The notes beneath the pieces are model-generated. The model did not search any database and was not told the DNA's origin. It saw nothing but the letters and a program-made list of their open reading frames with translations. The position numbers were made by a program, and so were the translations under genes. A stretch of DNA of 64,000 bases from Dictyobacter formicarum. GTDB lineage: Bacteria; Chloroflexota; Ktedonobacteria; Ktedonobacterales; Ktedonobacteraceae. This document shows, one piece after another, positions 9,079-16,664 of the stretch; position 1 is the stretch's first letter, and each line of letters starts with the position of its first letter. The stretch spans positions 1 through 64,000 of the forward strand of contig NZ_BNJJ01000016.1 of NCBI RefSeq assembly GCF_016587435.1, read 5' to 3'.

Positions 9079-10050
9079 TCAATCAACCTGATCTAGCGCT
9101 TGTTTCAGGTGCGCCAGTGAAGTATTGCCACCGGAACAGACAATAGCGACCTTTTTGCCTGCCAGTTCTGCACGCAATTTGTATGCGGCCGCCAGCGTCG
9201 AGGCTGCCGCTGCTTCGGCCAGGGTATGCGCTTTCTCGATCATCCAAACCATCGCTTGGGCGATTTCTGCTTCACTCACTAACAGAAAGTCATCCAGATG
9301 TTCCCGCAGGATGGCCTGGGGAAGCTCAAAGCCCCGCCCTGTGGCCAGCCCTTCGGCAAAGGTCTGATTCTCGCATGTGACTATGGTGCCCTGGCGCCAC
9401 GACTCGTAGGCTGCTGGCGAGGCCTGCGCCTGAACTCCAATCACCTGAATGTCGGGATTAATAGCCTTGGCGACGATGCAGGCACCGGCCGCTCCACTGC
9501 CTCCTCCTATTGGTACGATAATGCAGTCTATATTCGGTTCATCTTCGAGTATTTCCAGGGTACCAGTTGCGACGCCAGCAATAAGATAGGGTTCATTCCC
9601 AGAATGGATATAGCGGTATCCGTGCTGCCGGGTCAGTTCCTCGCAGTACTGTTTGGCCTGGTCAAAATTTGTGCCATGTGCAATGACTTGCGCCCCCATG
9701 CCTTTTATTGCTGCTACTTTGCCTGGATTGGCGCCTTCGGGTACAACGATGCGAGCTTGAACGCCAAAGAGCTGTGCCGCATAGGCCACCGATTGCCCAT
9801 GATTGCCAGTTGAGGCCGAGATCACTCCGCTCCGCCGCTCTTCTGGACTGAGCTGTTGGAGCAGGTGGATACCACCGCGAACCTTAAAGGCTCCCACGGG
9901 TTGATAGTTTTCATGTTTGACGTACGTTGTGGTGCCCAGCAATTGATTAAGGGCTGGATAGCTATAGAGTGGCGTACGTGCCAGATATGGCCGGATAGAG
10001 CGCTGAGCGGAAAGCACATCTTGCAGGCCGGGAATCTGCATATCCTTCAT
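9079..10050 (-). CDS. PLP-dependent threonine/serine dehydratase family protein
   Basis: Fold-type II PLP enzyme that most likely deaminates L-threonine or L-serine to the 2-oxo acid. Lys56 in the motif GAFKVRGG is the expected Schiff-base lysine. STGNHGQS (substrate loop) and GGGSGAAG (phosphate-binding loop) follow in the usual order. At 323 residues it has only the catalytic domain and lacks the C-terminal ACT-like regulatory domain of biosynthetic IlvA, so it fits the catabolic/TdcB-like or hydroxyaspartate ammonia-lyase/serine racemase groups. These cannot be told apart here. The start is ATG 10050, but ATG 10041 with AAGGA in front is also possible. Confidence 0.88.
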   Translation of the reverse strand: MKDMQIPGLQDVLSAQRSIRPYLARTPLYSYPALNQLLGTTTYVKHENYQPVGAFKVRGGIHLLQQLSPEERRSGVISASTGNHGQSVAYAAQLFGVQARIVVPEGANPGKVAAIKGMGAQVIAHGTNFDQAKQYCEELTRQHGYRYIHSGNEPYLIAGVATGTLEILEDEPNIDCIIVPIGGGSGAAGACIVAKAINPDIQVIGVQAQASPAAYESWRQGTIVTCENQTFAEGLATGRGFELPQAILREHLDDFLLVSEAEIAQAMVWMIEKAHTLAEAAAASTLAAAYKLRAELAGKKVAIVCSGGNTSLAHLKQALDQVD

Positions 10051-10331
10051 CTTCTTTTCTCTTTTCTAAAAATGACCCATTTCCTAAATATAGATTATCG
10101 TTTATATTGCATGACTATGTGTCTGATTTGCATGCGCTTCCTGATCGCTGAGCATGCGCCCGTCCGCAAGGGAGCGGAATAAAAGAGGCATAAATTTTTG
10201 TTGTATATGGTAGTTTGTATCTCTTGCGAGTCACTATATACTGGCATTAGTATAGCGCAAAAAGTGTTATTGTTGTGGATTTTCTCACTTATTCTCAAGC
10301 AGGCCCAAGACGGCCGTTTGGGTGGTGTTAC
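10051..10331. other. Intergenic region between ammonia-lyase and glyS promoter
   Basis: No gene supported. AT-rich, must contain the ammonia-lyase promoter (minus strand). Nothing further could be assigned. Confidence 0.5.
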
Positions 10332-10360
10332 TTGCAACTTGCATAGTTCTCCGCTATACT
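10332..10360 (+). promoter_or_regulatory. Promoter of the glyS T-box leader
   Basis: TTGCAA at 10332-10337, a 17-bp spacer, and TATACT at 10355-10360 form a good vegetative sigma-type promoter. Transcription would start near 10367, about 50 nt before the T-box stem I. Confidence 0.7.
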
Positions 10361-10404
10361 AATCCTCATACAATACAATATCGAAACAATATCGAATGCC
10401 TTCC

Positions 10405-10640
10405 AGTGTTGAGGAAGAAGAGTAATCTGTACTAGATAACAGCGAGCCGGCGATTGGTGTGAGGTCGGCAATCTCAGGCAGGTGAAGGGCGCTTCTGAGT
10501 TGGATGCATTGAGAATGAGTGGCTTCACTGTTCTAGTGAAGAAGCAGGGTGGGACCGCGCATGTCGCTGTAAAACATAGTTGCCCCAGGCCTATGTTGGC
10601 ACATTCGTCCCTGGGCTATAGATGCCTGGGGCTTTTTTTT
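10405..10640 (+). promoter_or_regulatory. Glycine T-box leader with terminator
   Basis: A T-box riboswitch that reads the charging state of tRNA-Gly. The AGTA box lies near 10421. The specifier loop aligns letter by letter with the methionine T-box of this window: here it reads GAAG-GGC-G (GGC at 10488-10490, Gly), there GAAT-ATG-G. The T-box AGGGTGGGACCGCG lies near 10546-10560, with its antiterminator partner CGTCCCT at 10606-10612. The alternative terminator pairs 10609-10616 with 10624-10631 and is followed by eight T (10633-10640). Uncharged tRNA-Gly should stabilise the antiterminator and turn glyS on. Confidence 0.93.
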
Positions 10641-10656
10641 GCGGAGGAAACCACTC

Positions 10657-12024
10657 ATGACACAAGTTGAAAATCAGCCGGAGGTAAAAGATACCCCTCT
10701 GGTCCCTATTGAAAAAATTGTCTCCTTGTCTAAACGCCGCGGCTTTGTTTTTCCCAATTCCGAAATTTATGGCGGCGTGGCGGGCTTCTACGATTTTGGT
10801 CCTCTTGGCGTCGAGTTGCGCAACAATATCAAGCGCTACTGGTGGTGGTCAATGGTCCAGAATCATGATAACGTTGTCGGCATTGATGGTGCCACCATCA
10901 CTCATCCTCGTGTCTGGGAGGCCAGTGGCCACGTTGAGAATTTTGTGGATCGCCTGGTCGATTGTAAAAAATGTAAGCGCCGTTTCCGCACCGATCACCT
11001 GGAGCCAGAGAATCTGGAGCAGCATAAGTGTCCCGTCTGTGGTGGCGAATTGACCTCGGAGCCCCGTGTCTTTAATCTACTGATGGAGACCTACCTGGGT
11101 GTGGTTGAAGGCGATCGCATGAAGACCTACCTGCGCGGTGAGGCTTGCCAGAACATTTATCTGGATTTTGATAATGTGGTGAAGTCGTCGCGCGTCCAGG
11201 TTCCCTTCGGTATCTGCCAGATTGGTAAGGCTTATCGTAACGAGGTTACTCCTGGTAACTTCCTGTTTCGCCAGCGTGAGTTTGAGCAGTGGGACCTCCA
11301 GTTCTTTGTTCACCCCAGCGAGATGGACAAGTGGTATGAGTACTGGAAGAATTTCCGCTTCGAGTGGTACAAGGGCATTGTGAACCACAAGGATCGCCTG
11401 CGTTTCCGTGAGCATGCCAGCGACGAACTGGCCCACTATGCCAAAAAGGCCTTTGATGTGGAATATAAGACGGTGCTTGGTTGGCAGGAATGGGAAGGTA
11501 TTCACTGGCGCCAGGACTGGGATCTCTCGCGCCATGCTGAGTACAGTGGCCAGGATTTGCGCTATACCGATCCGCTGACGAAGGAGCGCTATATACCCTG
11601 GATCGTTGAGACTTCCGGTGGTGTTGACCGTACCTTCTTGAATCTGTTGCTGGATGCTTATGAGGAAGAACCAGATCCAAATGGTAAAGAGCCTCGTACC
11701 GTACTCCGTCTGCATCCCTGGCTGGCTCCTGTGAAGGTTGCGGTGTTGCCTTTGCAGAAGAACAAAGAAGAACTGGTCTCAACCGCGCAGTCTATTCACC
11801 ATAATCTGCGCCGCTATATGGTGTCGCAGTACGATGATGTGGCCAATATCGGGCGCCGCTATCGCCGTCAGGATGAAATTGGTACGCCATTCTGTGTGAC
11901 CGTTGATTTCCAGACCCTGGATGATCAGACGGTTACCGTGCGTGAGCGCGATGGCATGACCCAGATCCGCCTGCCGATCAGCGAGTTGACCATGTACCTG
12001 TTGGATCGTGTCACCTGGAAGTAG
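10657..12024 (+). CDS. glyQS: Glycyl-tRNA synthetase (dimeric type)
   Basis: Class II synthetase that attaches glycine to tRNA-Gly in the cytoplasm. The 455-residue single chain fits the homodimeric (eukaryote/Gram-positive-like) form rather than the alpha2-beta2 form. The N-terminus RRGFVFPNSEIYGG with FYDFGPLG is the family signature. Four cysteines (CKKC and CPVC near residues 103-136) form a zinc-binding insertion. Motif 2 is seen in GKAYRNEVTPGNFLFRQREF. The C-terminal anticodon-binding domain runs from about 350. A TTG at 10639 in the same frame was rejected because it overlaps the terminator T-run. ATG 10657 has GCGGAGGA at ideal spacing. The T-box leader upstream fits this product. 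Confidence 0.97.
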   Translation: MTQVENQPEVKDTPLVPIEKIVSLSKRRGFVFPNSEIYGGVAGFYDFGPLGVELRNNIKRYWWWSMVQNHDNVVGIDGATITHPRVWEASGHVENFVDRLVDCKKCKRRFRTDHLEPENLEQHKCPVCGGELTSEPRVFNLLMETYLGVVEGDRMKTYLRGEACQNIYLDFDNVVKSSRVQVPFGICQIGKAYRNEVTPGNFLFRQREFEQWDLQFFVHPSEMDKWYEYWKNFRFEWYKGIVNHKDRLRFREHASDELAHYAKKAFDVEYKTVLGWQEWEGIHWRQDWDLSRHAEYSGQDLRYTDPLTKERYIPWIVETSGGVDRTFLNLLLDAYEEEPDPNGKEPRTVLRLHPWLAPVKVAVLPLQKNKEELVSTAQSIHHNLRRYMVSQYDDVANIGRRYRRQDEIGTPFCVTVDFQTLDDQTVTVRERDGMTQIRLPISELTMYLLDRVTWK

Positions 12025-12090
12025 TTGTTGTACTTCCAGAGGAAGCACCTCGCGTTCTACATACAGCAGATCGCGCGTAGGTACCTCAAT

Positions 12091-12146
12091 CGGCCTGATA
12101 GAAATGTGCGTTTAACATATAGTGCATCTCTGTCGGGCCGCTTTTT
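12091..12146 (+). terminator. Terminator after glyQS
   Basis: 12091-12101 (CGGCCTGATAG) pairs with 12130-12140 using a few G-U pairs and is followed by five T. The rest of the gap 12025-12345 shows no gene. Confidence 0.75.
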
Positions 12147-12345
12147 GCGTTGTTGCCTTTTCATATCCATATATTCTTCTCACGAGTAACTCCCAAAGTC
12201 CTTGTGGTAATCGCTTTGTTTGTTCAATGTTGTATGCTAATCAGTGTAATAAACGAAAAATTACAACTTATTGAAATGGGCAGAACTGGCCTCAGCTGAT
12301 ATTATTATTGGAGGCTAGTTGTTTCTGATAAAAGGATCAAGTTCA

Positions 12346-13359
12346 ATGACGCGTATCGTTTCATATAATATTCTTGCTGGCGGTTATAGCCTACGAGAAA
12401 AAGGTGCGAAAAGGACGGAGCAGCTATTAAAAATCATTCACTCGGCCGACCCAGATATCGTGGGATTGCCTGAGGCGCTTAATCCAATCAAGTTCGCAGG
12501 CCCGACGGTAGTTGAAGAGATGGCACAGGTGCTGGGTATGCAGCTGATCAAAGGCGGAGAGACCGGTAGTAGTCGCGATTATCAGACGGCTCTGATGACA
12601 CGTTTGCCGATTATCTCTGTGAAAAATCATGCACGGCCCGGCATACTGGCACGTCCCCTGTTGGAAGTGTGTGTCGAAGAAAGCTCGGGCCAACAATTAA
12701 CTATCTTTGTTATCCATTTATCGGCCGCGTTTAATCGCCGCTGGGCCGGCAATCACATCCGTATGCGTGAGGTGCGCGAGATCCTCCATATCCTGGCTCC
12801 ATTCAGGGCCGAAGGCAAGCCGCACATATTGATAGGCGATTTTAATTCATTGGCGCCCAAAGACGCCTTTACAGCCAGCGCGCTGCTCAAATATGTTATG
12901 CGTATGGACACCAGGCGTAAAAACTTGACGCTCAATGATGGGCATCCGCATCTAAATTCTGTGGTACCTCCCAAATTGCGCTTCCTCAATCCTGTTTTAC
13001 GTACGGTTGCGCATAGCGAGGTGCTTTGTAAATTATTTGACCTGGCCGCCTATTTCTATGCTCCACGTGGCACTATTCGACTCCTGACTGAACACTATAT
13101 AGATTGTTTCCGCCACTTACATCCTCATGAGGACGGCTTTACCTGTCCGGCTGCTGCCCCGGCAGGCCGTATTGACTACATCTTCGCCGATCCCACGCTG
13201 GTCGAACGGTTGCAGATGTGTCGTGTCCTGGTTCGTGGCGAGGATGATTTTCTGGGCGAGCATGCCAGCGATCATCTGGCTGTCGCTGCCGAGTTTGGGT
13301 TGAGCGTGGCACCTCAGGTACCATCAACTCCTGTCGATAACGCTATCTCTCACTCCTGA
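12346..13359 (+). CDS. Endonuclease/exonuclease/phosphatase family protein
   Basis: A metal-dependent phosphoesterase of the EEP (DNase I-like) superfamily. The motifs are in order: SYNILAGG at the N-terminus (Asn metal site), DIVGLPEA (Glu metal ligand), HLSAAFNRR, the catalytic GDFNSL in the middle, GRIDYIFAD and a terminal ASDHLAV (Asp-His pair). The substrate may be DNA, a phospholipid head group or a small phosphate ester. EEP motifs alone do not decide. No signal peptide is visible, so the protein is probably cytoplasmic. ATG 12346, with AAGGA 9 bp upstream, is chosen over an in-frame TTG at 12319, although a GGAGG box also precedes that TTG. Confidence 0.88.
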   Translation: MTRIVSYNILAGGYSLREKGAKRTEQLLKIIHSADPDIVGLPEALNPIKFAGPTVVEEMAQVLGMQLIKGGETGSSRDYQTALMTRLPIISVKNHARPGILARPLLEVCVEESSGQQLTIFVIHLSAAFNRRWAGNHIRMREVREILHILAPFRAEGKPHILIGDFNSLAPKDAFTASALLKYVMRMDTRRKNLTLNDGHPHLNSVVPPKLRFLNPVLRTVAHSEVLCKLFDLAAYFYAPRGTIRLLTEHYIDCFRHLHPHEDGFTCPAAAPAGRIDYIFADPTLVERLQMCRVLVRGEDDFLGEHASDHLAVAAEFGLSVAPQVPSTPVDNAISHS

Positions 13360-13370
13360 GTTAGAAAATG

Positions 13371-13715
13371 CTTGAAATGCATGCGTTTCGCGCCTGCGGC
13401 CCCTGACGTGCCTTTACAGGTAGAGATTTTTTGTTGTTCTGCTGGCTGATGAGGGGAAACATGACATCGTCTCTTGAACATATTCACGCGTGAGCGAAAA
13501 AATCGGGCGCAAGGCCCGAACCTATAAATATCATTATTTTTGATGTGTTTCGATGGTCCATGCGATGGAACCTTCGCAAACATGATAATAATAGGTTCGG
13601 GCCTTGCGCCCGATTTTACCCTTGACGAGCGATACCGTTTCCTCGCAGAGAGGATATTCGAGCCCAGGTGCCATGATACAGGGGTGTCGCCCCAAAAAAC
13701 CTACACTTGAAGGGC
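13371..13715. repeat. Composite repeat: family B element inside family A-like arms
   Basis: The family B copy has perfect 27-bp inverted arms (13499-13525 and 13591-13617) around a core containing GATGGTCCATGCGATGG. Conserved outer sequence reaches from about 13455 to 13640, matching the copy at 62390-62570 in the opposite orientation. Outside it lie weaker inverted copies of the family A arm (13409-13429 and 13693-13712). The left edge 13374-13404 matches the sequence beyond hairpin H1 (22208-22242, inverted). The block fills the gap between two convergent genes, and no gene is seen in it. Confidence 0.85.
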
Positions 13716-13734
13716 GTCAGCGCCTCCAGGCTGG

Positions 13735-16374
13735 CTATTTGACTGCCTGTAAATCCAGCGCTGCCAGGTATTGGACTTCAACATAGGTCTGGAGCGCACC
13801 TGCGGAACCAGGCGTTGGCTTGGGATTTGTGTCCGGTGGAATGGTACGTCCCGTATAGGCATAAGCCGCTAGTTGTTTCAATTGCAGGGCTGCACTGAGA
13901 TTTTGATTGCCTGCGAGATTGTTGGTTTTTAAGAGCTGTACATCATTCTGGCGCATCTGTTGTAGCCACCCACGCAGATCTTGCAGACCGTTTTTGGCAT
14001 TTTGAATGCGTTGCAATATGTTTGCATTATTGCCGGCAGACGCTTTCAATGTGTCCAGGTGCTTATCCAGGATATCCAGGTAACCCTGTTGTTTGGGTGA
14101 GGAGAGCAGGCCAATGGATGTATGGAGCTGTGGTGGGAGGGCAGCGGGTAGATCTCCACTCTCACGGGCATAGTTGGTGCCATCGATCATCTCAATCAGG
14201 CGGGTACTTTGCCGTTGGACCAGGCTATAATCTTTGGCTTGTTGCATCGAATCAACGATGCTGGCCGCCTTATCGTTCATGGATTTGACTGTTTCAAACA
14301 TATTCACGATAACGGCGGACTTTGGTGGTAGCTCGGGTGTCGAGTAGAGAATATTTTTGATTTCTGCCAGCGTTGCGGCTGCGAAACTGGCCCGGTAGAC
14401 GATCTGGTTGCCCGGTGTTTTGGGCGCTGACCCTGCAGGTTCGAGGGTGATTTGCATACCCAGAGTATGGGCCAGTAGATTAGAATGGTTGGCATCCCCT
14501 CCATACGTGAAATCTATCGCTTTGTTCTGGACTTGCAGTTCTCCCAGTGACACAAATGCCTGCGTATCCATTTGTAACCAGGCATAATAGCTTTTTCCCT
14601 GTGCTGGCGCGGCGATATGCTGCATGTTTAAGTGTAGCTGATCATTATGTCCCAGGGCATCATCCTGAAAGAAGAGTGTGCCTGGAACCTGCGTTAACCC
14701 GACGGGAGGAATGGTTGGCCGCGTGGCCTGGATTCCTGCTGCTTGTCCGACGTTGTTATGGGTGACTGCGTTGGTGATACCAATGGTGCCAATGATCATT
14801 GCAACCAGCAACACCAGCGCAATCGCGACGACATATTTATTTCTGTATACCGGCGCGGCTTTGGTCGGGGCTGTCGGTAGAGGTAATGGCGTCGGTGTTG
14901 GATTTGGTGTTTGCATATCAGACGCGGACAATGGTTGATACGGTCTGGCAGCCTCAGGCGCGGCTTGTGACGCCTGGAGATCAGGCAATGATGGCGTGGC
15001 TGGTAGCGCTTCCATGTGCGGCATCGAATTACTCCTCCCCATCGCTGATGCGCTATCCGCTGATATTTGCCGCGTCTGGAACAGTTGGTTATCAGGTTTA
15101 GATAACGGCCCCGATAAGGTGGATGGCCTGGGAAACTGTGGCTGGTCTGATTGTGTAGCAGGAACGAGGTGGGTGGGAGCCACCACCGGTCGTTGTACCG
15201 AGATTGGGCCTGTTACTGAGTACTTGTTGGTGGCTGAATGTTTATTGCTGGGTGTGACAGCAGATAAAGGTCCCGAGTTTGGGAAAACGGCAGACGCAGA
15301 AACATTGGGATTGGCATTGAGTGAAATTGGTTGTGCCTTTTCTGCCTGTGCCTGCTGGCGTGCCGAGAGATCCTGCAGGGGACGCATAGATATCGGCGAT
15401 TCCGGCGTTAACGGCTGCGATACGCCTAGAATAGATTGTGTATTAGGCGGTGTTGTGTTGGCGGAGAGCTGCAATTGTAGTCTGCGCGCGGCTATCTGTT
15501 TTACCATCGGGTGGGTCGGCTGTACCGCGCAGGCCTCGGCAATGGCATATGCCAGCAGTGTGGCCTCCGGGAAACGCGTGGTTGGATCTTTGGCCAGGGC
15601 ACGTAAAATTACCTGGGCCAGGGCTGGAGGAATATTGGCGTTGAGCAGGGTCGGAGGTGCCGGTAGCGCATTGATATGCTGGGACATAACGGCGAATGTA
15701 TTATCTCCTCGGAATGGAACCGTACCCGTACACAGCTCGTACAGTATAATGCCCAGAGAATAAATATCGCTGGCTTTATTGGCCGGTTGGTTCTGGGCCT
15801 GTTCAGGAGATAAATAGTGGGGAGCGCTAAGGTAACTATCATTGCCTGCGATCTGCGTGATGCCGATGTCTGTGAGCATCGGCTCACCAGCGGCGAAACG
15901 GCTGCGCTGCTGCTTATGCAGCAAAATATTTGTTGGCTTGATATCACCATGCACAATATCTTGCTGATGAAGATAATCAATGGCAGCCCCCAGACAGGAA
16001 AAGAGATAGACGATGTCTGTGGTTGCCGGAAAGATACCGCGTTGCGCTGTTGCCTTGATGTAATCCTTGAGTGTATATCCTTCAATGTAGTCCATTGCAA
16101 TGAAGGTAGCCGTCTCACGGGCCTCGTTTGAGCGCGAAACCGCGGCCGAGTAGACGCTGACCAGATTCTCGTGGCGCAACGTCGTCAGTACCTTGTTCCC
16201 ACTAGTCAGGCGATGTAAAAAGTTTGGATCGGCTTGTAGATCACTGTGTAGTAGTTTGATGGCAATATCGCGACGTTGGGCAAAATCATGCGCCTTCCAG
16301 ATCTCCCCTAAATGCCCGCTGCCGATGTGTTGCAACAGCTCATATTGTCCAATGCGGCGTGGCGATGTGCTCAC
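13735..16374 (-). CDS. Atypical membrane-anchored Ser/Thr protein kinase-like protein
   Basis: An N-terminal kinase fold is followed by a long Ser/Pro/Gln linker, one membrane helix (from KYVVAIALVL) and an outer domain of about 310 residues with helical C-terminal half. Nucleotide-loop GSGHLG and Lys40 are present, and so are the catalytic and metal aspartates, but the usual HRD is HGD (142-144) and DFG is DIG (169-171). The kinase therefore lacks the RD arginine and the DFG phenylalanine. It may be active without activation-loop phosphorylation, or only weakly active. The start GTG 16374, with AGGAGG in front, fits better than the upstream TTG at 16410. The outer domain is not recognised. 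The gene points toward the EEP gene and is divergent from the DUF790 gene. Confidence 0.88.
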   Translation of the reverse strand: MSTSPRRIGQYELLQHIGSGHLGEIWKAHDFAQRRDIAIKLLHSDLQADPNFLHRLTSGNKVLTTLRHENLVSVYSAAVSRSNEARETATFIAMDYIEGYTLKDYIKATAQRGIFPATTDIVYLFSCLGAAIDYLHQQDIVHGDIKPTNILLHKQQRSRFAAGEPMLTDIGITQIAGNDSYLSAPHYLSPEQAQNQPANKASDIYSLGIILYELCTGTVPFRGDNTFAVMSQHINALPAPPTLLNANIPPALAQVILRALAKDPTTRFPEATLLAYAIAEACAVQPTHPMVKQIAARRLQLQLSANTTPPNTQSILGVSQPLTPESPISMRPLQDLSARQQAQAEKAQPISLNANPNVSASAVFPNSGPLSAVTPSNKHSATNKYSVTGPISVQRPVVAPTHLVPATQSDQPQFPRPSTLSGPLSKPDNQLFQTRQISADSASAMGRSNSMPHMEALPATPSLPDLQASQAAPEAARPYQPLSASDMQTPNPTPTPLPLPTAPTKAAPVYRNKYVVAIALVLLVAMIIGTIGITNAVTHNNVGQAAGIQATRPTIPPVGLTQVPGTLFFQDDALGHNDQLHLNMQHIAAPAQGKSYYAWLQMDTQAFVSLGELQVQNKAIDFTYGGDANHSNLLAHTLGMQITLEPAGSAPKTPGNQIVYRASFAAATLAEIKNILYSTPELPPKSAVIVNMFETVKSMNDKAASIVDSMQQAKDYSLVQRQSTRLIEMIDGTNYARESGDLPAALPPQLHTSIGLLSSPKQQGYLDILDKHLDTLKASAGNNANILQRIQNAKNGLQDLRGWLQQMRQNDVQLLKTNNLAGNQNLSAALQLKQLAAYAYTGRTIPPDTNPKPTPGSAGALQTYVEVQYLAALDLQAVK

Positions 16375-16664
16375 GGCCCCCTCCTGTTCACCGATAAATG
16401 TGATCGGCAAAGTCTATACTATCCCATTAGTACCATAGCAGAGTCAGAACAGATACTCAATTATTTAGGACCATTATCCTACATACCGTTTGATTCCTAC
16501 TGCTAAAGAATAGGACGTGGAAAGGGCTTTTATTGTAAATGAGCGTCGGCGGAGAGATTAGGGAATCTGGTCAGATTATGGTCTGGTGAGCTGAACTACG
16601 CAACCGATGAAATTTCCCGCTATAATAAAGGGCGGTAGACGTCATTTCTAGTCAGGAGTTGTTT

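Noticed and set aside
11077..11715. Long minus-strand open frame (212 codons) opposite the glycyl-tRNA synthetase gene
   Set aside because: It lies fully antisense to a strongly conserved gene, has no ribosome site or domain, and follows from the codon bias of the real gene.
13499..13617. Insertion sequence carrying a transposase
   Set aside because: The element is under 200 bp and encodes no transposase. Only a non-autonomous element is possible.
13585..13620. tRNA gene suggested by a GGTTCG string
   Set aside because: The string is part of an inverted-repeat arm. There is no cloverleaf or acceptor pairing. No tRNA was found elsewhere in the window.
14996..15763. Plus-strand open frame (255 codons) opposite the linker of the atypical kinase
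   Set aside because: Antisense to a coding region of low complexity; Cys/Gly/Trp-rich, without any domain.
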